Made by a program: the position numbers and the translations under genes. The notes beneath the pieces are model-generated. The model had not been told where the DNA came from. It made no database searches and was given only the letters and a program-made list of their open reading frames with translations. This document shows positions 1 to 12,725 of a stretch of 64,000 nucleotides of DNA, in pieces. How positions within the stretch are numbered: the stretch's first letter is position 1; each line of letters starts with the position of its first letter. Source of the DNA: Chalciporus piperatus (lineage: Eukaryota; Basidiomycota; Agaricomycetes; Boletales; Boletaceae); contig JBBPTG010000010.1 in NCBI GenBank assembly GCA_038093975.1, positions 124,001-188,000 of the forward strand. The letters are read 5' to 3'.

Positions 1-43
1 TTCGAATAACCATCCGATCAGTTCGGTTCATGCTTCGTTCCAG

Positions 44-327
44 CTCCTGAGGCACATACTGCTGGATATCAACCTGGGATCACCTTTGACCGATTCATCA
101 GAGCCTGTGTCTCTATCAAGTCACTCACTGAAGCTTTCCAGAAGTAACGTCTGTTCCTGCCATTAATATCAGTGGCTCACGTCCACCACAGGGTTGACAC
201 GGACAATGATGGATGGGCAATGTTCGACTACGAAAATTTCATGAAGGTGATTTACAATCCCAAACGTTCCGTGCCATTCCTAAACTAATCGTCACTTCTT
301 GCGCAGATTACTCTCATGGCCCCTTGA
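44..327 (+). CDS. Penta-EF-hand (PDCD6/ALG-2-like) calcium-binding protein, C-terminal part only
   Basis: The 5' part lies outside the window. Three exons are readable: about 44-143, 192-246 and 307-327, separated by short introns (144-191 and 247-306) with GT..AG borders. The reading frame carries GITFDRFIRACV, typical of the dimerising half of penta-EF-hand proteins, then an EF loop DTDNDGW, and ends FMKITLMAP-stop. This matches the usual short hydrophobic C-terminus of fungal PEF1/ALG-2 homologues. Members bind calcium and bridge membrane-remodelling partners such as ESCRT-associated proteins; that role is family knowledge, not visible here. The acceptor at 42-43 is inferred because an in-frame stop lies just upstream. 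The next gene runs towards it, with 246 bp between stop codons. Confidence 0.8.
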
Positions 328-573
328 ATCAGAGTAAGTACATGTACGAACAAGTGTATTTCTGTTGTCAATGCATCCACGATCCATGATCGAGGGTGGA
401 ATGTACAGATTTCCTTATCCCCAGTGATGTCACCTATAAACCACAACATCGAGGGACAGGGTACAAGCAATTGAGCGAGGAATAGCACAACACACAGGAA
501 ACCATCTCCCTTTCCTTGTCGCAAGACTCGTGTCATACAAAGGTCAATGACAGCCAGTAGCTACGTTCCCTAC

Positions 574-3508
574 TCAATAGCCAATATCATTCTCAGCGGC
601 CTTCATCCACACATTCGCGAGATAGTCCACAACGCGCGGAAGAGCAGCAGACACCTTCGCTGGTTCACTTCCACATCCTTCCAAATAGTATTTGATCTAA
701 TAGAAATCATGAGCCACTCAGCGCATTTCCGCGTTACACATGCTTTATACCTTTGGTTCTGTTCCACTCGTTCTGGAGCCGGCATGAGAGGAGGCTGAGA
801 GCAACAACGTAAGACGAACCTAATAGTCAGCACTATCCCCACCTCCGCGGATTTGGCTCTGAACTGAATCATGTGCCCTGAAGATAACGGTAACCTTGGA
901 GCATATGTCGGGGCACTAGTACTATCGTAGCCGTGGCTAGCTGTCAGATCAACGACGCTCGTGATAGTCAACTCCGCTATTGAGCGAGGATACCGCTGCG
1001 TTACGGGGTGTGGCTATCACTGAGGGTGAGTTCACGTATCCCTCTAATCGGATGGAAGCCGTACTGTTGGCTCAAAGCAGCGAAGCCCACTGAAGATTCG
1101 ATCCACTGTGACAGGGTCTGAACAAATGAAATAACTGTTGCTCGTCTAGGTTTATGGTGGTGAGGTGTGCACCACACCCGAGGGAAGCAGCACACCTCAA
1201 AATAACCATACCTAATGGCGGATCATCAAGTTGCGGACGCAGCAAAGAAGATAACGCAGACACCCACTTGTCGTAAAGTCCCTTTAGATAGCTTTGGACG
1301 GCCGAACCTTGGCTCCGCAGCTCAATCGCCATCTCTGCAAACATTAACTTCACCTTGCTATGAGCTGCGATACATCGCTTTATCTGGATGCTCCTCACCG
1401 TGGCAGCAATGCCATCCTTGTCGCGTATCTCAGAACCGAACATGAAACCGATAGCTTCCTCGTATCCGAAGGGCACATCATAACCAGCTCGCTCAAGATC
1501 CAACGCAGTGTTCCCAATGAACTTGAACCCTGAGGAAACAATTTTAGATATTACCAAAAATACGATAATTGGGGATGCCTCTTACCAGTCAGGCAGTCAA
1601 CGAACTTGAAACCCTCGCGCTGTGCCATCGTCTCGACCATTTTGGAGCTTACGGTAGATGCCACCATCGCTAATTTGTCTAACCCCCATTAATCCTTTGT
1701 AACGGTTTATCCAACGATTAAGAACTTACTTAGTGGCTTTCCAGAGGCTTTGTATCTCTCGAAAACACGGCTGGCGAATAACGTTCCCAATTGATCGCCA
1801 GTGAATGCCGTAAATCTCCCATTGCTAAGGAACTTGAGATCAGGTGAACAGATGTATATAATGACGTTCACCTACCTTCTCTCAGCAGCCGAGAATCGAT
1901 CGGCATCAGGATCTTGTGCTAGGACATAATCTGCACCGGACTGGATAGCAGTCGAGATTGCGCGGTCCTTTGCAATGTCATGCAAGCAATTGATGAAGAC
2001 CATCATAGAAGCTTACCAGAGCACCTGCAACAAACTCTTCAGTCAACCTCAAGGTATCGCAGCGAGGTGATTCTGTCATACCTTTCTCCTCCGGATTCGG
2101 AAACTTGACTGTCGGAAAATCAGGGTCTGGGACTCGCTGTTCCTCTACTGGAGTGTATGGCTGAAACCCTGCGCGTTTGAATACCTCGGAGGCGAAAACG
2201 TCGCTGACCCCGTGCAACGAAGTATTGACAAATCTGATGGTTGGACCATTGATCCGACAGCTGTTTGCGTTATCACTACCTGATGTTTATGTGAGAAATA
2301 CTCGGGAGCCAACCTGGGGTTTGCGATCCCGTTGATCAATGCGTAGTAACCTTGTTTCATCTCGTCTGTGCGGTCATAGCAAAGCGAAGATGGATAAGCA
2401 TCGAACGAAGAGCTGATTCTTGGTTCCAAGTTATTCAAGATAGCTTGGGCAATGCCCCTGTCATGAGGTCCGATGATCTAGAGAAGTCTTATTCTCCACG
2501 CAAGAAGACTTGGTCATATAAAATGGGCTCACTTGAACAGCATTCTCCCAATAAACCTGTGCGCTCCCTGAGCAAGAGGAAGTTGGCCATTATGCATGGA
2601 ATCATACCTTGTAGCCGTTGTCCTCCTTCAGATAGAGTAAGCTATGTATCCGCGGAACATCGATGAGATGACGAATACCTTCGGATTGTGGCTAGCTGCA
2701 GAATCGTTGAGCCCGGATAGCGTAAGGAAACGGACGCATACATACCAGTGATCATTACACCACAAGCCGCGTTCAGCCTTCTCAACGAAAAGGGAACCCT
2801 TGAGGAAGTGTGTTATACCACAATCACTAGAACTAATCAAGTGGTCGGACCCACAGCGGCGTATGGACCAGGCCATTTAGAAGATAAACCTTGACGTTGT
2901 TGGATAAGAAGACGGCTGCGGTCATGCGTGCCCACTCTTCCGAGTTGTGTCGATGGTCATGACCAATCACGATACCGCGCGATGCAGCATCGGGGACATT
3001 CTTCAATACGTACGCACATAATCCCTAAAGATCAACGAGGTTGGATCACATAGTCACTCACGGAAGTCACAAGAACTTTCCTGTGATGCCTGAATGACGA
3101 TCAGGTCATTCATCCTGGCCCACCCAGCCTCCATCTTTCCTCGGAGTCCTTGAAACTTGGTTTTCATACTAGCCGTTGCGTCGATGGTGTACAGGCAACT
3201 CACCTGCAGTGCCGAATTCTATGCGCGTCCTTCAAAGACCATGGCAGTATGGCAGCAGGACGAACTGTCAGATACAGATCTTCAACGCTTAGATTCGTTA
3301 GAGAATACCTCATCCGCTTCTCCAATTCATCTGTGTTTCTAGCGTCCCATAATTCGTGAACTTCTGCTCTCGTCTTCTCGTTCTGTGGGTAGCACATTGT
3401 TATTAGCAGCGGACTTTTGGAAGGCTGTAGGGGTGGGTCAAGGTAACGTACTGGGTCCAACCTGAGCCATTCCTTCACAAGATGTTCAAGCGAGTTAGCG
3501 GTCGCCAT
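574..3508 (-). CDS. Phosphoglucomutase-2 family enzyme (phosphopentomutase/phosphoribomutase, PRM15-like)
   Basis: An alpha-D-phosphohexomutase of the PGM2/PGM2L1/yeast PRM15 branch. It interconverts ribose-1-P and ribose-5-P (and slowly glucose-1-P/6-P) in the cytosol. The start at 3508 gives MATANSLEHLVKEWLRLDP, the usual N-terminus. Pieces then follow in the correct order over about 12 short introns: FGTAG/LRGKMEAGW, GIVIGHDHRHN, the phosphoserine loop GVMIT/ASHNPK (split by an intron at about 2703-2752), the metal-binding DPDADR, GFKFIGN, the sugar-binding GYEEAIGFMF, VVDLTASHGYDS and the phosphate-binding SGTEPK, ending in NDIGY-stop. All catalytic loops look intact, so the enzyme should be functional. 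The acyltransferase gene upstream is on the same strand, 181 bp away. Confidence 0.93.
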
Positions 3509-3689
3509 ATTACAGTGGTTTCGTTTCCAAGGGGCACTATGTAGTAACGGACTTCCGAGACGAGTCGACATGATCCGACTCTCTCGCTCCCAAAAACGTC
3601 TGATTCTGATTACAATAAATCTACTTAGATTCAAGTAGTACACGATACAACCATCTCTTCAACAGTTGATTGAACACGGTCTCATGCGT

Positions 3690-5365
3690 TCACGTGCGCT
3701 GGTTTTCCAACATGTACTGAACACCGCAGGCAAGCGTTTCCAGTAATTTCGGTCTCAGTTCCGCTGGAACACCCATCGAGACTTCAACCGAGCCCGGACG
3801 AGCCTGCCATACCCCGTCCGCTCCCTTCATTGGGTTAGATCTGAAAGGCCTCATGTAGTACTTGGCGAATCCAGACGTATGGAACCGTGAGCCATCGGGA
3901 CAGCCAAAGTGAGCGCTACACCAGTCAATCCTGATGAAACGATGAACGTTCGAACGTCCAAACGACTTATCACAGAGGGGAAACTCACACTGTGTTTGAG
4001 TTGATAGTCATGACGTTGTCATGAGGAGCGAAGAAAAACGATCTTCCGGTGTTCGCTGCATTGAGCATCAGACTGCTTGCTGTAGTTATCCAGTCATCGA
4101 TATATTCGGGTTCCCGGCACTTGACGAGGGAAGTTCGAGAGGCAGCAGCAATCCCAGCCATGTCCATTGGAACAGCCGCAGGAACCTGAGACAAGTAGTT
4201 TGTCAACTCGATGCACGATGGATCCAATAAAAATAAGACGAACATTCTGTAAACAGTTGCCTGCAACGTTCTCATCAATGAAGGGGGCCGAGACATTACG
4301 ATACTGAGAATGGTTAAGCGCCGACAGACCCAGTATACTGAAATGATCACTTACACTGCTCGCATTTGTGATCTTTTCAATCCGTTCGTCTTTCCTGTAA
4401 TTTAAAACAGCGACGATGTAAGCAGTGAGACAGTCATGCGTTGAGAGATGCGTTTCTTTCGACTCATGCGAAGTGAACGCCGAGCGAAGCTCCTCGAGTT
4501 CATCGCCGTCAAGTCGCCATCTCAAATTCTCGACACCTTTGCTAGCTTCAGCATACGCTGCCCCGAGTTCGTTGAAAGGGTACATGTTCGATAAGTGGGG
4601 CATGAGAGAATCAACCTCTGCCATAACAGAATCAGATGGTGCGGGAAAGACATGTTTTTTGAAAGTGGGCGGTGCAAACTCCGAGGGTAAACCCTGGTAA
4701 AATTGGGAGACTGTGTGCATGAAACGAGACAGAGCAATGGCATCACCTGAAAGTCGGTCTTGAGAACTAAGCGTACGGCACAAGGAATGTCGACGAACCA
4801 AGTGTGTGATGCCACGAAATGCCAATACATGTTTCGTCCTTGAAGAACGTCAATTTCAGACGAAGAAGAGGAGCGCCGCCATTGACAAGGTCAGCACCGA
4901 TGGGTTGCTGGCTTAACAATGGGGAAATATGGTCCTGAATGACCCAATCCCCTTTCAGAATTGGGTCAGAATTGGAGTTGAGCTGGTAAACAACGTCCAC
5001 AGGGACAGCAGTGTTCGTGACCTCTATCTAAATTACATCAGACAGAAACCAGTGAAGTTGATGCGTAGATTGGCTTACCGACCAACGCCCGTTATTGAAC
5101 CGAAGCTGTCCTGCTGCATGGGGATATAGTTGCAGGGCTTTGGAAAGTGCTTCTTCAAACTTGGTCACATTGATCGCCATAGACAGGACATGGACGTTAT
5201 CGACCTAGGTTAGCGTGCACCTTGGATGGGTATGGGGGGTCATCGGGATGGAACATAGAAACATACGTAGTGAAGCCAAAGTTCATAACCCGGTAAATCT
5301 ACATCCACTTGGCCTGCAAGCACGGTTGGTAGTTTAGGAAATACAAAATGCTGGGTAAGAGACAT
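3690..5365 (-). CDS. BAHD-like acyltransferase (transferase family PF02458)
   Basis: The start at 5365 reads MSLTQHFVFPKLPTVLAGQ. Exons continue with VDNVHVLSMAINVTKFEEALSK and PHAAGQLRF, a classic BAHD N-terminal half. The catalytic HxxxD motif is present as HHTLGD, with an intron falling between the G and D codons near 4750-4790. The C-terminal structural motif, DFGWG in plants, appears as HFGCPDG followed by FRSNPMKGADG. The protein (about 460 aa) ends ENQRT-stop. Family members move acyl groups from CoA onto alcohols or amines. The substrate cannot be read from sequence. No other secondary-metabolism genes surround it, so a cluster role is not supported. The predicted location is cytosolic, with no signal peptide seen. 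Confidence 0.85.
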
Positions 5366-5973
5366 GGATGAGTCACACGGATGGCAGTCAATTCAACATG
5401 GGGCTTATATCCATCCGGTGGACCTACTAGTATACTTTGAGTGATCGGCTAGTTGACACGCGGCTTCGAACTACCGACGCGATGTGGCCCACCACAGTGA
5501 CCGAAATCTTGTCAAGTTTAGTTAGAGCAAAGAGCCACTAAATTGTGCCGAGCAGCCCGAGGAGCGATAAGGTAGCTGTTTATGGATGAGCGTAAGAAGA
5601 CGGCCTAAATATGTCGGAAGAATGGATGGAAGGGACGCGAACTTGACAATGAGTGCCAGTACTGAGCGACATGCACACCTTATTGGTAATGAATTATGAA
5701 GGTGACGATGAGACGGAGCAAGGAAACTTTACATGAAGATTCACGGTACTTACTTGAACAAGGTCATCGGCTAAGAAGCAAGGGGTCTTGTAACGTAAGC
5801 ACCCTTGTTGAGGCGCTCGCTAAGAACCGATCGGGTTCTGATACAGTAATCGCCCCATGATGAGGACACAAATTACTCGTCGCCAAATTAAGGTGTCAGC
5901 AAAAGAAATCGAGGGACAGCTGAATGAAAAGACATAATATATGCAACCACACACGAGCCCATGACTACTTCTA
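5366..5973. other. Intergenic stretch, BAHD promoter side and RPT1 3' flank
   Basis: About 600 bp between the acyltransferase start and the RPT1 stop. I see only short unsupported reading frames and no recognisable gene, repeat or RNA. It should contain the acyltransferase promoter and the RPT1 terminator. Confidence 0.5.
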
Positions 5974-7804
5974 CTAATTGTACACCTGATATAGTGGTCT
6001 GCGAAAGTCAAAGTCAGTCCTCAATAACAGAGGAAGGGGCAGAGAGCATACGTTGATGAAAACTTGGTACCCTGTCTTACAACCTTCTCTACTGCGTCCA
6101 AGAAATCACGCTCCGTGGCGACTTTCCGGCGTGCGCGGATTGCAAACATGCCGGCCTTGAACGATTTTTGTGTTCGTCAGCTTGAACAAGACAAGTGTTA
6201 TCGAACCTACCTCGGTGGCGACTGACCGCAGTTCTGCACCAGTTGTGTTGGGACATAACCGTGCGATAAGATCAAACCGAATGTCCCTCTCCACGCTCAT
6301 ACTTCATAAAAGTCGATTCAGCTCGATGTTTCACGAGGGTGCGAAGACTTCAACATACCTTCGTGCGTGGATCTTCAAGATGTGTGCACGGCCCTCGTTA
6401 TCAGGTAGCGAGAATTCGACACGACGATCGAGACGTCCTGGTCGAAGCAGCGCTGGATCCAAGGTGTCTGGCCTGTTCGTTGCCATAAGTACTTTGATGT
6501 TTCCTCGAGGATCGAATCCGTCAAGCTGATTAATTAACTCCAACATCGTCCGTTGCACCTCATTGTCACCTCCAGCGCCATCATCAAATCGTGCGCCACC
6601 AATTGCGTCAACTTCGTCGAAAAAGATAATACAGGCTTTTTTCGAACGCGCCATCTCGAAAAGTTCGCGGACCATGCGAGCGCCTTCGCCGACATACTTC
6701 TGCACAAGCTCAGACCCGATTACTCGGATGAACGTGGCATCTGTGCGATTGGCAACTGCGCGAGCACAAAGGGTCTTGCCAGTTCCAGGTGGTCCAAAGA
6801 GAAGAACTCCTTTTGGAGGATCTATGCCAAGTTTGACAAAACGTTCGGGCTGGAAGGAAAATAAGTAGACCGTATATTGATCGTGCAAGGAACAAACCGA
6901 AAGAAGGGGGGTCTCGACGACCTCGCGGAGCTTTTCTATTTGCTCCTTGCAACCGCCGACATCGGAGTATGTTACATCTGGCTTCTCCTCTACTTGCATC
7001 ATCGTCACCGATGCATCGATCTTTGGCGGTAGGGGTATTTGAATTTGGTATTTATTTCGATCGACTCTGAGTGGACGGTCAGCAGGGTAACAGTGTAACG
7101 CAAGAACAACGCACCCTACACGCATACCCTCTTCAATATCTGTCGGTGCAACGCGCTCGCCAAGACCGACAACGAACTTGGCGATCTGTTTGATGTTGAT
7201 GACGTATTGGTCTTGTTCGTCTGCGCCTTTCTGTCCTTGTACAGCTCCAGCGGGATTCACTGCACGAGCCAACTCGGCTTTCTTTGGATCCATAGGAATA
7301 ATCTTTGTACAGCGCGCGACCTGCAGCGGGTGCTCGCCCATCCGCGCGCGGTCAGCGGCGAGGTCCCAGAGATTTGGTGCAGCGAGACCCGTGTCAGACT
7401 CTTTTACGCCGAGTTTCTCATCGATTCGCTTTTGAACTTCCTTGATGTCCGTCTCTATCTTCTTGAGCTTGTCGGCGTATGGACCTTGGCCCTACAAGAT
7501 GGGCTGGTTAACAAGTGTGTGAGTAAGACGATGGTTCGGACGCACATAAGTCTTAAGGATTTGAATATCGCTATCGGTGAGTGCTGCACAATGTGTGAGT
7601 ACTCGTTTCCGGTGTCGACTGACACGACTTGCCTTGGATCTTCTCCTCCTTTTCGTCTACTTTCTTGTCAACTATGAGCGGTGTGAATGTGAGGATCTGG
7701 CTGTGTGAACAAGGCGGTGGAACGTACATTTCTCCCAGTCACTGTGTATACTGTCAGCAATGTCCTGAACGACGTCGGGGACAGACTCACGCTTTGGGGG
7801 GCAT
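5974..7804 (-). CDS. RPT1: 26S proteasome regulatory ATPase Rpt1 (PSMC2)
   Basis: One of six AAA ATPases in the 19S base that unfold ubiquitinated substrates in cytosol and nucleus. The start at 7804 gives [20 protein letters not shown]. Small exons then encode [26 protein letters not shown] and [20 protein letters not shown]. The body contains the OB segment ([29 protein letters not shown]), Walker A GPPGTGKT, Walker [13 protein letters not shown], the second region of homology [20 protein letters not shown], and a C-terminus FSST/PLYQVYN split by the last intron. It is about 460 aa, the usual length. At least six introns are present. The intron at 7584-7633 has a GC donor (see findings). 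VMA1 diverges from it with 202 bp between start codons. Confidence 0.97.
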
Positions 7805-8006
7805 TGTGAACGATGACGCGGACGAGAGGATGCTAGAGATGTTCTGCTTACGTTATTAGGATGGGACGCGTAACGCGGTTCGGCTATTCCCGACTGAATT
7901 CAAGTTCCGCTTTGGGATGACCGGGACTGGGAGACTTGGAGACTCTGCAAGTAGTGGTAAGTCACCGTCTAACATTGGTCCAACATCTTGCTCGCTATCA
8001 ACGACA
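7805..8006. promoter_or_regulatory. Compact divergent promoter shared by RPT1 and VMA1
   Basis: Only 202 bp separate the two start codons, so both 5' UTRs and promoters lie here. The stretch contains an ACGCGT hexamer at 7866-7871 and an inverted CCAAT (ATTGG) near 7974. I did not find the yeast proteasome PACE element GGTGGCAAA. Confidence 0.6.
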
Positions 8007-10374
8007 ATGGCCGGTGCACTACAAAATGCAAAGCGCGACCTCACAAAAATCGCGGACGAGGAACGTGAATCGCGATTTGGTCAGGTATTCGGTGTATCTG
8101 GTCCAGTCGTAATCGCAGAGAATATGACTGGCGTTGCCATGTATGAACTAGTTCGTGTCGGCCACGATGAACTAGTCGGAGGTAGACTCCCAGCATATCC
8201 CAGGACTTCCTACATTGCTCACTACTACACCAGAGGTTATCCGAATAGAGGCAGATAAGGCAACGATTCAAGTCTACGAAGAGACATCCGGTGTAACAGT
8301 CGGAGATCCCGTCCTTCGAACCGGAAAGCCCCTTAGTGTAGAGCTCGGACCGGGTAAGTAACATCGTCGTAGCTTGTGTGTTCCTATACGATGCATCGTA
8401 GGTTTGATGGGCAACATCGTCGATGGTATCCAGAGACCTCTGAGAGTAAGTCATTCATATGTAACACATTGCTGATTTAATTTGACTGTATGGCTCCATA
8501 GTCCATTCAAGAACTATCAAAGTCCATCTATATTCCACGTGGTATCAACACCGAAGCGCTTGATCGTTCACTCAAGTGGGATTTCAACCCTGCGTCTTTC
8601 AAAGTACTTCATCGGCTTTCATCATGCTTCCTTGCTGACAAGTTTACATAGGTCGGTGATCACATATCAGGAGGCGATATTTTTGGTGGTGTTTACGAGA
8701 ACTCGCTTGTGGACAACCACAAGATCATGCTTCCACCCCGCGCTCTCGGTACTATCACTCACATCGCAGAGAAAGGAAGCTATACTGTCAATGTTCGTTC
8801 GCATGCGTTCCGATTTATTTGTTTGCGCAACTCATTTCGCCCTCGCTAGGATATTGTATTGGAAACTGAGTTTGAGGGCCGGACAACCAAGCACTCCATG
8901 ATGCAGCTATGGCCTGTCCGTGCCCCTCGTCCGGTCATGGAGAAGTTGACCGCGGATTACCCATTGTTGACAGGTCAACGTATTTTGGATGCACTTTTCC
9001 CGTAAGTTCCTGCTTTCTCCGAGTGGGCTTCGTGACGTATTGGGAGGAAGATGTGTTCAAGGTGGAACTACTGCCATTCCGGGTGCTTTCGGTTGCGGCA
9101 AGACTGTCATTTCTCAAGCATTATCCAAGTTTTCCAATTCCGACATAATCATCTATGTCGGGTGTGGAGAGCGAGGGAATGAGGTCAATTCTTTGTACGC
9201 TTCTGGTTGCCGCCGCTCATGTTGCTTCCCTAGATGGCCGAAGTTTTGATGGAAGTAAGTCATCTCCCAATTGCTTTACATCTAGTTCCTGATCTCCCAA
9301 AAGTTCCCTAATCTAACCATGGATGTTGGCAATCGGCAAGAGCCCATCATGAAGCGCACTACCTTGGTTGCCAACACTTCAAACATGCCGGTCGCTGCAC
9401 GTGAAGCCTCCATTTACACCGGTATTACGCTCTCAGAATACTTCCGTGACCAAGGATCCAACGTCTCCATGATGGCTGACTCAACGTCACGTTGGGCCGA
9501 AGCTCTCCGTGAAATTTCTGGACGTCTTGCAGAGATGCCGGCAGATTCAGGGTATCCCGCGTACTTGGGTACTAAACTCGCCAGCTTCTATGAGCGTGCC
9601 GGCAAGGTCAACTGTTTGGGGAGCCCGCAAAGACAGGGTACTGTGTCTATTGTCGGAGCGTGAGTTTCTCCGCTTGCTCGGTGTGTATCGCTTTAACACT
9701 TTATTGTTCAGCGTTTCACCGCCTGGAGGTGACTTCGCCGACCCAGTCACGTCAGCTACACTTGGTATTGTGCAGGTCTTCTGGGGTCTTGACAAGAAGC
9801 TCGCGCAGCGCAAGCACTTCCCATCCGTCAACTGGAACCTGTCGTATTCCAAGTACACGAAAGTCCTGGAGCCCTTCTATGAACGCGATGCCCCCGGTTT
9901 CGTTGACCTCCGTGTACGGACAAAGGAGATTCTTCAAAAGGAAGATGATCTTGCGGAGATCGTTCAACTCGTTGGAAAGAGTGCGCTGGGCGAGAACGAT
10001 AAGATCACGCTCGAAGTTGCAAGAATGCTCAAGGACGACTTTTTGCAACAGAACGGTATGAGCGAGTATGACCGCTACTGTCCATTCTACAAGACACATG
10101 CCATGTTGAAGAACTACGTTGCGTTCCACGACGCGGCCCTGAAGGCCACTGCGCAGGGTGACTTGACGTTCGCCAGAGTCAGAGAAGCTGCTGGGGACTT
10201 GGTGTTCAAGCTCTCTCAGATGAAATTCGAGGTGAGATGAAAGGCAATATGCTGGAGCTGACACTGACACTATCTGCTTTTCAGTCGCCTTCGCAAGGTC
10301 AAGAGCCGATCATGCAGAAACTTGATGCTCTGCATGCAGAGATCCAAGATCGCTTCCGCCAATTGGTCGAGTGA
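8007..10374 (+). CDS. VMA1: V-type proton ATPase catalytic subunit A
   Basis: ATP-hydrolysing subunit of the V1 sector, which acidifies vacuoles and endosomes. The start at 8007 reads [22 protein letters not shown], the canonical fungal N-terminus. Exons then give [45 protein letters not shown], the P-loop [22 protein letters not shown], the catalytic glutamate region [46 protein letters not shown] and [11 protein letters not shown]. They end in [17 protein letters not shown] and a stop at 10374. At least seven introns are present, mostly in the 5' half. The P-loop is continuous, so the intein found at this site in some yeasts is absent. Length matches the usual 615-620 aa. Confidence 0.97.
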
Positions 10375-10779
10375 GCTCGACGCTGAGATGACCTTAGATC
10401 ATGGAACACTTTCCTCTTGTATCCTCTCAGACTAATACCATTTTCGCAAATGCATTTTCTGAAGGATACTCTCCCAACATTTGTATTACTACTAGCTTCG
10501 AATTAGATTCCGTGGAACTGTTGGACGGAGTGCCTAATCACACGAATAGTATCGTGGCTGCGAGACTAGTCTAACGATCGCACATTATTATTCTTTGCTC
10601 TGAAATTGCTCATGTGAACAATCACAGATACACTCCTCGTACAGACCTTACATCCTGGTATGGATCTCTGCAAGCCAAGAGGCACCCGAATCTTTTCATG
10701 ATACGGGAACTCCATGTGATACTAACAGAACTTGGTCAACTTTCACACACAAACTGCGGCGCAAATCACTCCAACCGTG
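10375..10779. other. Intergenic stretch between VMA1 and the oxidoreductase
   Basis: About 400 bp of AT-richer sequence holding the VMA1 3' UTR and the promoter of the next gene in the same direction. No gene, repeat or RNA was recognised. Confidence 0.5.
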
Positions 10780-12320
10780 ATGTCCTCAGTCATCGGGTTG
10801 CTCAAGCGGGTCAGCACTGTAAGTTACGTGTAGGCCCAACTTCCTCGCCGCGAAGTTGACCAACCCCACGCGATTAGGCGTTCTTCTACCCACCAACGCC
10901 TGCCAAGAAGGCGGCTGACAGCAACAGTGTTCCCTTGAAGTTCGGCATATTGGGAGCGGCCAGAATCGCACCACCTGCTCTTGTTACACCAGCCAAGAGT
11001 CATGCTGAAGTAGAAGTCTACGCTGTCGCGGCTCGAGATATTGGCCGAGCGGAAAAGTTTGCAAAGAAACATGGTATCAAGAAATGGTACGGAGGGAAGA
11101 ACGGTTACCAAGGTATATCTTCATAGTCTCAAGAGCCATTGGGTTTCGTAGGCTGATGCAATCACGAAGAATTGCTGGATGATCCTGAGATTGATGTCAT
11201 ATACAACCCGGTAAGAAGATGCCACCAACTGATCAGTGTGCAACACGCTGACTCTATATCTCTCTAGCTCCCGAATGGATTGCACTACGAATGGACAATG
11301 AAGGCCCTCGCTGCTGGAAAGCACGTGCTACTTGAAAAGCCCAGTGGTAACACTGTCGAAGAAACAAGGCGCATGTTTGAATTTGCGAGCCAGAAGGGGC
11401 TCGTGCTCTTGGAAGCATTCCACTATAGGTGGGTTATGCGACTGGAATCTGTAAATCATGTACTGAAGATGGATTGATGGATTCAGATTCCACCCTGCCA
11501 TACAACGCGTCAAAGAGATCATTAATAGCGGGGAGCTAGGGGCTATCAAAGAAATTAACGCTGCTCTTTGCTTCCCAAAAGGCTTTATCAAGGATGATGA
11601 CATCCGCATGATCTATGATATCGGTGGTGGTGCGTTGATGGACTGTGGATGTAAGTCGTGGGCGTTTCGAATCTGTTGTGCATCTCTCAAATCGGGCCTT
11701 TATCAGGCTACCCGCTCAGTTGCGTCCGTTATCTGGCGCAGAGCGACCCAACCGCTGTCACCTCTGCATCTGCCACTAAATTCCACAAAGATGCTCGCAT
11801 AGACACTGCAACTTCGGCCGATTTGCTGTTCCCCCCTTCGAGCCCTGGCGGAGAGCCTGTCAAGGCGACGATGAAATGTGATCTCTCTGTGCCTAACCGA
11901 CTCGGCTTCATTCCTCGATGGCCTGACGTATCTGTGCGGGCGGTATGCGAAGAGGGCTCGGTAGAGCTGTTCAACTTCCCTATGCCCACAATATACCACT
12001 CGATCACGGTCACCCCTAACGGAGGGAAGGCACGCACAGAGAAAGTTTATAAATTCCCTCAAAATTCTGGCCTCGAGGGAGAGGATTGGTGGACGACTTA
12101 CCGGTATCAGCTGGAAGCTTTCGTCGACCAAGTCAAGGGGCGGACACCACAGACTTGGATGAACTATGAGGACTCGCTTGCAAACATGGAGTGGATTGAG
12201 AAGATCTATGAGGAGGTAGGTGATTGATGCTTTGGTGGGAATGACGACTAACTGGGAACATTGTAGAGCGGTTTGGGCTCTCGTCCACAATCCTCTTTCC
12301 AGCTCCCAGCCAGTGAATGA
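10780..12320 (+). CDS. Gfo/Idh/MocA NAD(P)-dependent oxidoreductase (dihydrodiol/D-xylose 1-dehydrogenase type)
   Basis: The start at 10780 gives MSSVIGLLKRVST, spliced to AFFYPPTPAKKAAD. The Rossmann fold follows as KFGILGAARIAPPAL. Family landmarks appear in order: VYAVAARDIGRAEKFAKKHG, DPEIDVIYNPLPNGLHYEW, the dinucleotide and catalytic EKPSGNTVEE, EAFHYRFHPAIQRVKEII, and the C-terminal beta-sheet domain with DIGGGALMDCG. The last exon, after the intron at about 12216-12266, encodes SGLGSRPQSS and a short tail to the stop at 12320. The protein is about 400 aa. The best family fit is fungal homologues of trans-1,2-dihydrobenzene-1,2-diol or D-xylose dehydrogenase; the true substrate is unknown. 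It is soluble, with no targeting signal seen. Confidence 0.88.
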
Positions 12321-12725
12321 AGGACTATTATCAAGGACTCTTTGTCAACTCGATATCGGGACCCCATACCCTCTCATAGGAGAGGGTCGCCTGGTGTGTC
12401 GTAGTGTGTCGTTTGGAAAGACCCATGTTCCACATCCATGGATTATCTATGAACGATGAAGTATCTTGCACGAAACAGTTTGCTTAGGGGGATCGCCTGA
12501 GTAGGATTTAATGAACCTTTGGATGCGTGTCCAGTTATTGGGTCTTGCACTAGGATCGCAAACCAGCGAAGGTAGTAGAGGAGGCACCCAAAGAATCCAT
12601 CAAGCAGAGAGGGAACAGATCCGGCTTTGGGCGCTTCTGACATCAGACTTCATTGTCGGCAATCTAGTTGTTTTGCGCGGCGGAGTGTCTAATACAGCGT
12701 TCATTCGTTCCGCAATTGGGAGCAA
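12321..12725. other. Convergent intergenic stretch
   Basis: About 400 bp between two converging stop codons, at 12320 (+) and 12726 (-). It holds only 3' flanks. I see nothing else supportable. Confidence 0.5.

Noticed and set aside
3690..5365. A biosynthetic gene cluster around the BAHD-like acyltransferase, or around the MBOAT at 39863
   Set aside because: Neighbours are housekeeping genes (phosphoribomutase, RPT1, LAA1, RFT1). No synthase, P450 or similar gene is nearby.
9040..9260. Possible intein at the VMA1 P-loop, as in some yeasts
   Set aside because: [17 protein letters not shown] is continuous and the later extra sequence is short introns only.
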